Below are positions 17,280 to 25,886 of a stretch of DNA of 34,336 nt, one piece after another. Every line of letters starts with the position of its first letter. Within the stretch, counting starts at the first letter, position 1. The DNA is from an uncultured Ruminiclostridium sp. (GTDB lineage Bacteria; Bacillota; Clostridia; Oscillospirales; Ruminococcaceae), in assembly GCA_947624435.1 (NCBI GenBank), contig CANQKE010000028.1:1-34336 (forward strand), read 5' to 3'. The notes under the pieces were generated by a model, which did no database searches, was not told the DNA's origin, and saw nothing but the letters and a program-made list of their open reading frames with translations. The position numbers and the translations under genes are program-made.

Positions 17280-20200
17280 ATATCTTTCCCAGCAGCGCCA
17301 TCATACGCTCTATATCTATAGGCTTTGCGAGGTGTCCGTTCATTCCCACCTGCAAGGCCTTTTTGCGGTCCTCCTCAAAGGCGTTTGCGGTCATCGCGAT
17401 AATAGGCAGCTTTGCTTTAGCCCCGTCCATGGCGCGTATCTTTTCGGTAGCCGCATAGCCGTCCATAACCGGCATTTGTATATCCATAAGTATAAGGTCG
17501 TAATATCCGGCTGAGGAGCGGCTCACCATGTCGCACGCCTCCTGACCGTTTTCGGCGGATTCCACCGTAAAGCCCGCCTCCTTGAGTATCTCCTCGGCTA
17601 TCTCGCGGTTAAGGTCGTTATCCTCCGCAAGCAGTATGCGTTTGCCGGCAAAATCATCGTTTGCTTTATTGCTCTTGTCCTGACTTTCCTTATCGGTCGA
17701 ATGTCCTAAGCTCTTTTCAAGTGCGCGGTGCAGATCGGAGGCGAACAGCGGCTTGCTGACAAATCCGGTCACGCCCGCCTCTCTCGCTTCCTGCTCTATA
17801 TCCGACCAGTCGTATGCCGACATAAGTATTATCGGCGAATCGTCGCCCACTACTTTTCTTATCTGACGGACGGTCTCAACGCCGCTCATTACCGGCATTG
17901 ACCAGTCTACTATATATACCTCGAACGGGTCGGATATCTCTATCGCCTCCGACGCTCTTACAACGGCTTCTTTGCCGGACATCGTCCATTCCGGGCGCAT
18001 ACCCGCCTGACGCAGCATTTTCGACACGCTCTGACAGCTTATAAGGTCGTCGTCTACCACCAGTGCGCGCAGTCCTCTCAGCTCCGCGATATCGCCTATC
18101 TCATGATGGCTTGCCGCAACTCTCAAGGTAAGATTTACTATAAACTCGCTGCCCTTTTCCGGCTCGCTTTGCGCCTCGATAGTTCCGCCCATGATATCGA
18201 CGATATTTTTGGTGATAGCCATGCCCAGTCCGGTACCCTGTATACCGCTGACGGTAGTGCTGCGCTCTCTGGTGAACGGGTCGAACACGGTCTTAAGAAA
18301 TTCCTTGCTCATGCCGATTCCTGTATCGCTGACCCTGAATTCATAACATGCGCTTTCGGGCTTGTCCGACGGCTTTTGAGTAACGCGGATAGCTACCGTG
18401 CCGCCCGACGGGGTGAACTTTATCGCGTTAGAGGTAAGGTTCAGCAGTATCTGATTAAGCCGCAGCTTATCGCAGAACACCTCCTCGTCGGATATATCCA
18501 CGGTATCTATAAACAGCTCCAGTCCTTTCGCGTGGACATCGGACTGTATTATATTTCTGAGTCCCTGAAGAATGTCCGCAAGATTTTCCGGCCGTTCTTC
18601 TATAGTGACCTTACCCGATTCTATACGACTCATGTCCAGCACGTCGTTGATAAGGCTGAGCAGATGATTGGACGCCTGCGCTATCTTAGAAAGGTAATCC
18701 CTCGCGCGCTCCTCATTGTCAAGGTGGGCGGTAGTGAGTGCGGTGTAGCCTATTATCGCGTTCATCGGGGTGCGGATATCGTGGGACATATTGTTCAAAA
18801 ACATCGTCTTTGCACGATTTGCCGCGTCCGCTGCCCGCAGCGCCTGCGACAGCTCCTCAGCGTTTTTCTCAAGCTCAACGGTCGCCGCCGCTACCTTTTC
18901 CTGGAGCCGTTTGCGGCTGCGGGCGGATATTATCAGCATGGATACCACGAACAGCAGCAGGAATACCACCACGGTTATCAATATACCGTATATCGGATTA
19001 TGATAAATAAACGAGATAAGGCTGACGTTGTCGTCAAGGCTGTTGTTTATCTCACGTGAGATGATCGAGTCAAGCTCGGTATCGCTGATGCTGTTGACGC
19101 CTTTATCCAGCAATGAAAGCAGATACCGCCCGCCGGAAACATTATTCCCCACCGCATAAGACAAAGAGGTCTCTCCGAATGCGACGGAGGCAAGTCGGTT
19201 GCGCTCGTCGCGTCTTACATAATATGCCGCCGTATAGGAATAAAGTATAGTCGCGTCCGCCCTGCCGTCCAGCACCGCCTGAACGCAGTCGTCGGTAGTG
19301 GGCAGGCGTATTATCTCCTCCTCGGAATAGCGGTCGGCGATAAGTCCGGTCAGCGCGTCCGACGCGTCGACTATAGCTATCCGGTTCGCCGGGCCGCTGA
19401 AGCCCTCTTTGGTCAGCCGCGCAAAATTCGTCTGAAAATACGGAACGGTTATCTTATATCTTTCCTGCTCCGCTATGTAATAATCTCCGGTGAAGTCCAG
19501 CACGATGTCCGCCTGTTCCTCCGCCCTTGCCGAGTAATATTCGTTCCTGTCCTTGACCGGTATATATTCATAATCCAATTCCAGCCGCTTTGCCACCGCC
19601 TCAAATATCGCGGGGAGTATCCCCTCGGCCTGTCCGTCCTGGAAATAGCAGTACGGCACGCGTTCGGGGTTCATCAGCACCTTGAGCGGCTTTTTTGAAG
19701 CATGCAGGCTGTCCAAAAAGTCCCGCTCTCCCTCGTTCATGATTATAGAGCCGTCGTTATCGGTGGAATAATACGTTTCATGCAGAGATTCCCGCCAGTT
19801 CGGATTGTGAAGATCCATCTCGTTTATGGCGGAGTTTATCCGCTGCATAAGGTCGGGGCGATCCTTGCTCGTGCAGACGTAAAACGGGCTCGCGTCAAAG
19901 GATTCCAGCAGCCACTCGTCGTCCAAAAGCCGCAGACTTCCGGTGACGGCGGCGTCCACCTCGCCGGACTGGAGCGCCTCGGACAGCTCATCCTGTCCGG
20001 CATAATATACGGGTTCATATGTAAAATTATGATCTTTTGCAAAATCTTCAAAATTCTGGTTCTTGGAATTTCCCTCCAGCATACCGATACGGCGGCCGTT
20101 ATAGGTGGAATAATCGCCCTCGGTTATATCGGTGTTCCCCGCCTTGACTGTAAAAATGGTGGAATTTACTCCGATATTCTGAGTGGAGAATAAAAACTCC

Positions 20201-20526
20201 TTCTCCCTTTCCGGCGTTTTGGATACCGAGGTGACTATATCCACCTCGCCGTTACGCAGCATATCCAGCGCCTCGGCATAAGACTTATCGTATCCTATAT
20301 ATTCATACGACCAACCCGCGTGTATCGCAAGCCGCTGCAAAAACTCATAGCCATAGCCGCTGCGTCTGCCGTCCTCGTCTACTACATGGTAGCCCGAAAA
20401 CGCGAAAAATCCTACGCGTATAACCTCTTCTTCGCCCGATTCACCGCCGGATTCGGCGCTTACTACCGTACACAACTGAAAAAGCAAAGAAAACATCAGT
20501 AAAAAACTTATCAAACGTTTTTTCAT
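17269..20526 (-). CDS. Hybrid sensor histidine kinase with two solute-binding sensor domains and two receiver domains
   Basis: 1085 residues. After a signal/anchor sequence (1-24) come two SBP_bac_3-type periplasmic-binding domains (about 34-255 and 280-495), a membrane helix (511-534), a coiled linker, HisKA with phosphoacceptor His582 in MSHDIRTPMNAIIGY, HATPase_c (N box NLTSNAIKF at about 696-704, DTGIG at 734-738, GTGLG at 764-768), a first receiver (Asp874, Lys925) and a second receiver (Asp1015, Lys1068). The order resembles the BvgS/EvgS class but without a C-terminal Hpt domain, so the phosphate must leave to another protein. Ligand is probably an amino acid or other small solute. No response regulator lies next to it; it converges on a small membrane protein gene. 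Confidence 0.93.
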   Translation of the reverse strand: MKKRLISFLLMFSLLFQLCTVVSAESGGESGEEEVIRVGFFAFSGYHVVDEDGRRSGYGYEFLQRLAIHAGWSYEYIGYDKSYAEALDMLRNGEVDIVTSVSKTPEREKEFLFSTQNIGVNSTIFTVKAGNTDITEGDYSTYNGRRIGMLEGNSKNQNFEDFAKDHNFTYEPVYYAGQDELSEALQSGEVDAAVTGSLRLLDDEWLLESFDASPFYVCTSKDRPDLMQRINSAINEMDLHNPNWRESLHETYYSTDNDGSIIMNEGERDFLDSLHASKKPLKVLMNPERVPYCYFQDGQAEGILPAIFEAVAKRLELDYEYIPVKDRNEYYSARAEEQADIVLDFTGDYYIAEQERYKITVPYFQTNFARLTKEGFSGPANRIAIVDASDALTGLIADRYSEEEIIRLPTTDDCVQAVLDGRADATILYSYTAAYYVRRDERNRLASVAFGETSLSYAVGNNVSGGRYLLSLLDKGVNSISDTELDSIISREINNSLDDNVSLISFIYHNPIYGILITVVVFLLLFVVSMLIISARSRKRLQEKVAAATVELEKNAEELSQALRAADAANRAKTMFLNNMSHDIRTPMNAIIGYTALTTAHLDNEERARDYLSKIAQASNHLLSLINDVLDMSRIESGKVTIEERPENLADILQGLRNIIQSDVHAKGLELFIDTVDISDEEVFCDKLRLNQILLNLTSNAIKFTPSGGTVAIRVTQKPSDKPESACYEFRVSDTGIGMSKEFLKTVFDPFTRERSTTVSGIQGTGLGMAITKNIVDIMGGTIEAQSEPEKGSEFIVNLTLRVAASHHEIGDIAELRGLRALVVDDDLISCQSVSKMLRQAGMRPEWTMSGKEAVVRASEAIEISDPFEVYIVDWSMPVMSGVETVRQIRKVVGDDSPIILMSAYDWSDIEQEAREAGVTGFVSKPLFASDLHRALEKSLGHSTDKESQDKSNKANDDFAGKRILLAEDNDLNREIAEEILKEAGFTVESAENGQEACDMVSRSSAGYYDLILMDIQMPVMDGYAATEKIRAMDGAKAKLPIIAMTANAFEEDRKKALQVGMNGHLAKPIDIERMMALLGKIFKE

Positions 20527-20592
20527 TATCCTATCCCCGTTCCTTTTATGATAGAAAAATCACAAATACGCTAAAATACTATGTCTTTTTCT

Positions 20593-20621
20593 ATTATAAC
20601 GGATTTTTATCCGTTTTTCAA
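20593..20621 (-). promoter_or_regulatory. Promoter of the sensor kinase gene with an inverted repeat in its spacer
   Basis: -35 TTGAAA (20616-20621), 17-bp spacer, -10 TATAAT (20593-20598). The spacer is nearly filled by the inverted repeat AACGGAT / ATCCGTT (20598-20604 and 20609-20615, 4-bp centre), a possible operator between -35 and -10. Confidence 0.72.
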
Positions 20622-20670
20622 CCCGAAAAGCGAAAAATCCCTATTGATCCGCCGGATAACGTAAAAAATA

Positions 20671-20695
20671 CGGCTCTCGGAAATTCCGAGAGCCG
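20671..20695 (-). terminator. cysK terminator
   Basis: Perfect 10-bp stem CGGCTCTCGG / CCGAGAGCCG with a 5-nt loop, 21 bp after the cysK stop, followed on the minus strand by TATTTTTTAC. Confidence 0.92.
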
Positions 20696-20715
20696 AAAAT
20701 ATAAGCGATATTAAA

Positions 20716-21645
20716 TTATTCCGAGAACATCGGGGTGGAGAGATAACGCTCTCCGGTGTCCGGCAGCAAAGCTACTATCAGCTTACCCTTGTTTTCCGGA
20801 CGCTTTGCCAGCTGAGCCGCAGCCCATACCGCAGCGCCGGAGGAGATACCCACCAGCAGCCCCTCTTTACGGGCAAGCGTTCTTCCGGTAATGAACGCGT
20901 CCTCGTTTTCCACGGTGATTATCTCGTCATATACCGAGGTGTTTAACGTGTCGGGAACAAATCCCGCGCCGATACCCTGTATCTTGTGCGGTCCGGATAC
21001 GCCTTTTGAAAGCACCGGAGAGCTTGCGGGTTCTACCGCGACTACCTTTACATCGGGATTTTGGGATTTTAAGTATTCCCCGACACCGGTAACGGTACCG
21101 CCGGTGCCTACGCCCGCTACGAAAATATCTACCTTGCCGTCGGTATCCTCCCATATCTCGGGTCCGGTGGTCGCGCGGTGGATGGCGGGATTTGCGGGAT
21201 TTACAAACTGACCGGGGATAAAGCTGTGCGGGGTATTATCGGCAAGCTCCTGCGCCTTTTCTATCGCGCCTTTCATTCCCTTTGCGCCCTCTGTCAGGAC
21301 TATCTGCGCGCCGTATGCTTTAAGCAGATTGCGGCGCTCAACGCTCATGGTCTCCGGCATGGTGAGAATTATCTTATACCCTCTCGCAGCCGCCACGGCG
21401 GAAAGCCCGATACCGGTGTTGCCGCTGGTCGGCTCGATTATAACGGAATCCGGCTTTAATACGCCCCTTGCCTCTGCGTCGTCTATCATGGCCTTTGCTA
21501 TCCTGTCCTTTACGCTGCCCGCGGGATTGAAATACTCCAGCTTTGCGTATATGTCGGCGCCAAGCTCATTTTCCTTTATGAAATTAGTCAGCTTCAAAAG
21601 CGGAGTGCCGCCGATAAGCTCGGTTATTTTTTCGTATACTTTCAT
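20716..21645 (-). CDS. cysK: Cysteine synthase A (O-acetylserine sulfhydrylase)
   Basis: 309 residues, family-typical. The PLP lysine is Lys46 in [11 protein letters not shown]; the substrate loop TSGNTG is at 73-78 and the phosphate-binding GTGGTVTG at about 176-183. It makes cysteine from O-acetylserine and sulfide. IleGlyGlyThrProLeu near the N-terminus and the C-terminal [15 protein letters not shown] are as in CysK, whereas CysM differs in this region. It stands alone, with a strong SD (AAGGAGAG), a terminator and a promoter covered by a large palindrome, so expression is likely controlled by cysteine or sulfur supply. Confidence 0.96.
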   Translation of the reverse strand: MKVYEKITELIGGTPLLKLTNFIKENELGADIYAKLEYFNPAGSVKDRIAKAMIDDAEARGVLKPDSVIIEPTSGNTGIGLSAVAAARGYKIILTMPETMSVERRNLLKAYGAQIVLTEGAKGMKGAIEKAQELADNTPHSFIPGQFVNPANPAIHRATTGPEIWEDTDGKVDIFVAGVGTGGTVTGVGEYLKSQNPDVKVVAVEPASSPVLSKGVSGPHKIQGIGAGFVPDTLNTSVYDEIITVENEDAFITGRTLARKEGLLVGISSGAAVWAAAQLAKRPENKGKLIVALLPDTGERYLSTPMFSE

Positions 21646-21679
21646 CTGAATTCTCTCCTTTGAAATTTTTGTTCCGAGG

Positions 21680-21731
21680 TAATACCTATAAACTTTATAG
21701 GTATTATATCACGGCAGCGATCATTTGTCAA
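21680..21731 (-). promoter_or_regulatory. cysK promoter with a 27-bp palindromic operator
   Basis: -35 TTGACA (21726-21731), 17-bp spacer, -10 TATAAT (21703-21708). Overlapping the -10 and running downstream is a palindrome at 21680-21706: 13-bp arms beginning TAATACCTATAAA around a single central base. The location suits a repressor that blocks polymerase. By context a Rrf2-type regulator (CymR-like, sulfur control) is the best guess; the regulator is not in the window. Confidence 0.85.
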
Positions 21732-21774
21732 TACCAAAACCGAAATTTGAAAAAAATTTTTTAGGTACAAAAAC

Positions 21775-21800
21775 ACCGCCGCGATTTTTGTCGCAGCGGT
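21775..21800 (-). terminator. csoR-copA operon terminator
   Basis: Stem of ACCGC/GCGGT plus GCGA/TCGC with one mismatch and a 6-nt loop, 10 bp after the copA stop, followed on the minus strand by TGTTTTTGT. Confidence 0.75.
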
Positions 21801-21809
21801 ATTTTCGGT

Positions 21810-24326
21810 TCAGTCGACTACCGTGTATCCGTTATCCGTTATTGCCTGTTTTATCTCGTTAAGATGAACAAGCTCGGAATTAAGGCTGAGGGTGACGGTG
21901 CCGGCTTCGTGATCGGCTTTAGCCTGGGCTACCTCCGGGAAAGCTTCCACGCATTTTTTTACCGTAGCTTCACAATGTCCACACATCATTCCCTCGACCT
22001 TGAGAGTGTATGTTTTCTCCATCTTTATCACCTCCTTTGGCAGTTGGGCTTTAACTTTAAGCGTTTTATCACGGCTCGCGTCGTACGGGCGGTGCAGGTT
22101 AAGGCGCAGCGCGTTAGTCACGACGCAAAAGCTGGAAAGGCTCATCGCCGCCGCGCCGAACATCGGGTTCAGCTCCCAGCCGAAAAGCCCTATAAAAACT
22201 CCGGCGGCAAGCGGTATTCCTATAGCGTTGTAAATAAACGCCCAGAACAGATTCTGATGGATATTTCTAAGCGCGGCGCGGCTCAACCGCACGGCTGCCG
22301 CCGCGTCGGAAAGGCTGCTTTTCATCAGCACCACGTCGGCCGCGTCGATAGCTACGTCCGTTCCCGCACCTATCGCAATACCGATATCCGCACGGGTAAG
22401 GGCGGGCGCGTCGTTTATGCCGTCGCCTATCATCGCAGTCTTTCCGTTTTGCTGTAAAGCGCGTATCACCGATTCTTTACCGTCGGGCAGGACGTTTGCT
22501 ATCACCATATCCACTCCCGCCTGCTTTCCGACCGCGTCGGCGGTGCGCTGATTATCTCCGGTCAGCATAACGACCTTTATACCCATATTTTTAAGCTGTT
22601 TTATCGCCTCGCGAGAATCCTCGCGGATAACGTCCGCCACTGCGATAATTCCGAGCAAAGTGTTGTTTTTGGCGAAAAACAGCGGTGTTTTTCCCTCTTC
22701 GGCTAATCTGTCGGCGGCTTCCTTTACCTGCGGGGGAATATCGGCTTTCCCTCCAATAAATCCTATATTGCCGCCGTACAGCATATCTTCACCCAGCGCC
22801 GCGCTGAGCCCGTTGCCGGGCAATGCCGTAAAATCGGTGACTTTATCCGCCGCGACGTTCTTTTCCTTGGCATAACGCATTATCGCTTTCGCAAGCGGAT
22901 GCTCGCTGTTTTTCTCCAGCGAGGCGGCGTATTTTATAAGCGCTGTTTCATCGCCGCTGTAAGAGATAACGTCCGTGACGTCAGGCTCGCCTTTGGTGAT
23001 AGTGCCGGTCTTGTCCAGCGCCGCAAGCTGTATTTTGCCGGTCTCTTCGAGCGATACCGCCGTTTTGAACAAAATACCGTTTTTCGCGCCGACGCCGTTG
23101 GCTACCATTATAGAGACCGGCGTAGCAAGACCCAAAGCGCAGGGGCAGCTTATCACTAATACCGATATCGCTCTGGACAGCGCATATCCCGCGTTCTGCT
23201 CGATGATCAGCCATACTATGAGCGTGACTATAGCTATAGCTATGACCGAGGGTACAAAGATACCCGAAACCTTATCCGCCGTCTTTGCGATAGGCGCTTT
23301 GGTAGCCGCCGCGTCGCTCACCATCTTTATTATCTGGGAAAGCGCGGTGTCCTCCCCGACGCGGGTGGCTTCGCACCTTAAAAAGCCGGACTGATTTATC
23401 GTAGCGGCGGAAACCTCGCTGCCTGTTGTTTTATCCACCGGTATGCTCTCTCCGGTAAGCGCGGATTCGTTCACCGCGCTCTGCCCCTCCAATACCACGC
23501 CGTCCACAGGTATGCTTTCACCGGGACGAACGACGAACACGTCGCCGATCTTTACCTGTTCGGCGGGGACGGTGACTTCTTTCCCGTCCCTTAACAGCAC
23601 GGCGGTCTTAGGGGAAAGCCGCATCAAGCCTTTCAGCGCGTCGGTGGTTTTCCCCTTAGAGCGCGCCTCCAGCATTTTCCCCACCGTGATAAGGGTGAGT
23701 ATCATCGCAGCCGCTTCAAACCACAGGTTCATCATGCCGCTCATGACCGCGTCGTTATCTCCCCTTTGCAAAGCGGCGGTCATGTCGAAAAGCACATATA
23801 CGCTCCATAAAAAGGATATTCCCGACCCCATAGCCACCAAGCTGTCCATGTTCGGAGAGCGGTGTATAAATCCCTTAAAGCCGTTTATAAAAAACTTCTG
23901 ATTTATCACCATGATAAGCCCTGCGAGCAGCATTTCCACAAGCCCCATGCCTATATGATTTTCAGCTAAAAATACCGGCAGCGGAAAGCCCCACATCATA
24001 TGCCCCATAGTAATATACATCAGCGGCAGCAGGATAACTACCGACGCGATCAGCCGCTTTTTGAGCTTAGGAGTCTCGGTATCGGTAAGCGCGTCAGTAT
24101 CTTTAGAGGGCGCGGCTTTCTCCCCTTTAAGAGAAGCTCCGTACCCCGCGTTTTCCACCGCGCGGATTATCTCCATAGGCGAGGCGGTACCCTCCACCCC
24201 CATGGAATTAGTAAGCAGGCTTACGGAGCAGGAGGTCACTCCGGGGACGGCTCCGACTGCCTTTTCTACTCTTGCGCTGCAAGCGGCACAGCTCATTCCG
24301 GTAACTGAATATTGCTCCAACTTCAA
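21810..24326 (-). CDS. copA: Copper-exporting P1B-type ATPase with a CopZ-like chaperone fused at its C-terminus
   Basis: 838 residues. An N-terminal heavy-metal domain (GMSCAAC, Cys13 and Cys16) is followed by eight membrane helices, the actuator TGES (291-294), the membrane site CPC (394-396), the phosphorylated Asp438 in DKTGT, the HP motif (476-477) and GDGINDAPA. This is a Cu(I)-type exporter. Unusually, residues 769-838 form a second complete heavy-metal domain (GMMCGHC) of exactly CopZ size, after the transporter has ended. Its Met769 is preceded by AAAGGAGGTGA, so a free 70-residue CopZ is likely also made. The start is TTG with AAAGGGG upstream. It follows csoR by 12 bp. Confidence 0.95.
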   Translation of the reverse strand: MKLEQYSVTGMSCAACSARVEKAVGAVPGVTSCSVSLLTNSMGVEGTASPMEIIRAVENAGYGASLKGEKAAPSKDTDALTDTETPKLKKRLIASVVILLPLMYITMGHMMWGFPLPVFLAENHIGMGLVEMLLAGLIMVINQKFFINGFKGFIHRSPNMDSLVAMGSGISFLWSVYVLFDMTAALQRGDNDAVMSGMMNLWFEAAAMILTLITVGKMLEARSKGKTTDALKGLMRLSPKTAVLLRDGKEVTVPAEQVKIGDVFVVRPGESIPVDGVVLEGQSAVNESALTGESIPVDKTTGSEVSAATINQSGFLRCEATRVGEDTALSQIIKMVSDAAATKAPIAKTADKVSGIFVPSVIAIAIVTLIVWLIIEQNAGYALSRAISVLVISCPCALGLATPVSIMVANGVGAKNGILFKTAVSLEETGKIQLAALDKTGTITKGEPDVTDVISYSGDETALIKYAASLEKNSEHPLAKAIMRYAKEKNVAADKVTDFTALPGNGLSAALGEDMLYGGNIGFIGGKADIPPQVKEAADRLAEEGKTPLFFAKNNTLLGIIAVADVIREDSREAIKQLKNMGIKVVMLTGDNQRTADAVGKQAGVDMVIANVLPDGKESVIRALQQNGKTAMIGDGINDAPALTRADIGIAIGAGTDVAIDAADVVLMKSSLSDAAAAVRLSRAALRNIHQNLFWAFIYNAIGIPLAAGVFIGLFGWELNPMFGAAAMSLSSFCVVTNALRLNLHRPYDASRDKTLKVKAQLPKEVIKMEKTYTLKVEGMMCGHCEATVKKCVEAFPEVAQAKADHEAGTVTLSLNSELVHLNEIKQAITDNGYTVVD
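22020..22038 (-). promoter_or_regulatory. copZ: Internal ribosome binding site and ATG for a free CopZ (21810-22022)
   Basis: The 11-mer AAAGGAGGTGA (complement of 22028-22038) matches the anti-SD end of 16S rRNA fully and lies 5 nt before ATG 22020-22022. The product would be a 70-residue copper chaperone, [19 protein letters not shown] at its start, Cys14 and Cys17 as metal ligands. The same DNA is read in the copA frame as Pro-Lys-Glu-Val-Ile-Lys-Met. Confidence 0.75.
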
Positions 24327-24338
24327 GCGCCCCTTTCT

Positions 24339-24644
24339 TTATTTCATCAGCTTTTGCAGAGTAACGACCAGCTCGTCGATGACCTCGTCTTTTCCCTCGC
24401 GTATATCCCGCGCAACGCAGCCTTTTATATGGCTTGCGATAAGGTGTTTGTTGAACGCGTTCACCGCCGCGTTCACCGCCGCGGACTGTATCAGAATATC
24501 GTTGCAGTAAGCGTCCTGCTCTATCATTTTTCTGATACCGCGCACCTGACCCTCTATACGGTTCAGCCGATGTATCAGCTTTTTTCTTTCTTCCTCAGTG
24601 CGAAGAGTTTTCTTCCCGCAGCTGCAACAGCATTTATTATTCAA
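24339..24644 (-). CDS. csoR: Copper-sensing transcriptional repressor CsoR
   Basis: 101 residues of the all-helical CsoR/RcnR (DUF156) family. The Cu(I) ligands are Cys47 (DAYCNDILIQ), His72 and Cys76 (SHIKGC), the exact CsoR pattern. The front half has the basic DNA-contacting RLNRIEGQVRGIRKMI. An extra Cys-rich N-terminus (CCCSC at 5-9) is not needed for the known site and could bind further metal. The start is TTG with AAGGAG upstream. Copper binding should release it from the palindrome upstream of its own gene, inducing csoR-copA. Confidence 0.93.
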   Translation of the reverse strand: MNNKCCCSCGKKTLRTEEERKKLIHRLNRIEGQVRGIRKMIEQDAYCNDILIQSAAVNAAVNAFNKHLIASHIKGCVARDIREGKDEVIDELVVTLQKLMK

Positions 24645-24677
24645 AGAAGCTTTCTCCTTTCAAGTTTTATAAAACGC

Positions 24678-24707
24678 AAAGTCTGGAAAATTTATTTTTC
24701 AGACTTT
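24678..24707 (-). other. Hairpin in the csoR leader
   Basis: AAAGTCT pairs with AGACTTT and, after one bulged base, GAAAA with TTTTC around a 5-nt loop. It lies in the leader between the operator and csoR; it may stabilise or attenuate the transcript, but no U-run follows in the minus direction. Confidence 0.4.
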
Positions 24708-24719
24708 TCCCTCCCTTTC

Positions 24720-24775
24720 AAATATACCCCCACGGGGTATATTTATATTATACGACTTATAAGCGGATTTGTCAA
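24720..24775 (-). promoter_or_regulatory. csoR-copA promoter and CsoR operator
   Basis: -35 TTGACA (24770-24775), 17-bp spacer, -10 TATAAT (24747-24752). Directly downstream is the palindrome 24720-24744 with 11-bp arms AAATATACCCC / GGGGTATATTT around 3 bp, the TATACCCC...GGGGTATA pattern known for CsoR operators. This fits autoregulated, copper-induced expression. Confidence 0.92.
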
Positions 24776-24827
24776 TAGTGATTTTATATTTTGTAAAAAT
24801 CAGAGAAAATATTCAGATAAAAGGCTA

Positions 24828-24856
24828 TTGACAAACCCGGCCGTCCGCACTATAAT
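24828..24856 (+). promoter_or_regulatory. Promoter of the HExxH protein gene
   Basis: -35 TTGACA (24828-24833), 17-bp spacer, -10 TATAAT (24851-24856), about 38 bp before the ATG at 24895. It points away from csoR. No operator is evident. Confidence 0.88.
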
Positions 24857-24894
24857 GTAAACAACGACAAGTAACCATACCAAAGGAGGACATT

Positions 24895-25761
24895 ATGGAT
24901 ATCAACGATACGGCGAAAAAATATCTTAAGACCGAAAGCGAATTTACGGAATTTAACGAGTATATCAAAAATAAATTTATCGACCGGCAGGAGGTCGAAA
25001 ACGCGGAAAGCGCGTATATCGGAAAATGGAACGATATTATCGACTTTTCAAAGATGTTCGGCTGCTGTGCCGCATTGAACACGTTTATCTGTCCTAAGCG
25101 CCCCGTCGAATTTAACGAGCCGGAGCAGGTCGGCATAGAAATATACGATTCCTTTGCGGGAAAAATAATGATGATAAGTATCCAAAATACCGAAGATTTT
25201 GAAAATTTCCTCACCAACGCCGTACATAAAGGCGTCCGTCCGGAGCATATCGGAGAGGTCGGCGCGTCCTTTATTTCCGGCAAAAGCATAAGATTTATAC
25301 TGCTTTCCGCTAAGCCGTATAGCAACGTTCCGGCGAGTGAAACAGGCATAGCGGGGCTATCAGACGATGAATGGGCGAAAAGATCGCTTATCCTGCGCCG
25401 CGAGCATGAATGCACTCACTATTACACCAAATTATATTACGGCAGCAGCGAAAATAATCTGCACGATGAGCTTATCGCGGACTTTTTCGGCATATATCAG
25501 GCATTGGGATATTTCAGCGCCGAGCTGGTGTTAAAATTCTTCGGTCTGGAAGAAAGCTCCGGCAATCGGCTTATAGTGTATACCGGCTCTTTACAGGAAA
25601 ACGTCCGTAAAGCCGTTTATGAGACAGCGCGGGTCTGCGCATATAATCTTGAAGAATGGTCGCACGGCGATCAGTTTGCGAAAATGTCAAGGGAACAAAG
25701 GGTAGATATCCTCTGCCGTATCGGTTTAGAAAAAATATACGCAAACGATTTTTCAATATAA
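24895..25761 (+). CDS. Uncharacterised protein with an HExxH zinc-peptidase-like motif
   Basis: 288 residues, no signal peptide or membrane segment, so cytoplasmic. I do not recognise the family. The notable part is RREHECTHYYTKLYYGSS: HECTH (171-175) has the HExxH form of zinc metallopeptidases, followed 16 residues later by DELIADFFG (191-199), whose Glu/Asp could provide the third ligand, as in several gluzincin-type folds. Both lie in predicted helices. Other Cys (57, 58, 66) are near the N-terminus. The gene has the strong SD AAAGGAGG, a consensus promoter and a terminator, so it is a single-gene unit. Catalytic activity is unproven; it might instead be a degenerate peptidase used for binding. 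Confidence 0.85.
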   Translation: MDINDTAKKYLKTESEFTEFNEYIKNKFIDRQEVENAESAYIGKWNDIIDFSKMFGCCAALNTFICPKRPVEFNEPEQVGIEIYDSFAGKIMMISIQNTEDFENFLTNAVHKGVRPEHIGEVGASFISGKSIRFILLSAKPYSNVPASETGIAGLSDDEWAKRSLILRREHECTHYYTKLYYGSSENNLHDELIADFFGIYQALGYFSAELVLKFFGLEESSGNRLIVYTGSLQENVRKAVYETARVCAYNLEEWSHGDQFAKMSREQRVDILCRIGLEKIYANDFSI

Positions 25762-25786
25762 AAATTTCTTTCTTAAATAAAATCAA

Positions 25787-25813
25787 AAGTCCGCTCAAGA
25801 TTTGAACGGACTT
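25787..25813 (+). terminator. Terminator of the HExxH protein gene
   Basis: AAGTCCG / CGGACTT (7 bp) plus TCAA / TTGA after one mismatch, 3-nt loop, then AAATTTTTAATT. It lies 25 bp after the stop. Confidence 0.75.
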
Positions 25814-25837
25814 AAATTTTTAATTAAACACAAAAAC

Positions 25838-25863
25838 AAACCGCTCTCTTACGAAAGCGGTTT
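25838..25863 (-). terminator. Terminator of the surface protein gene
   Basis: AAACCGCT / AGCGGTTT, an 8-bp stem with a 10-nt loop, 23 bp after the minus-strand stop, followed by GTTTTTGTGTTT on that strand. Confidence 0.8.
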
Positions 25864-25886
25864 GCAGGTTATTCAGCTTTTAAGGC

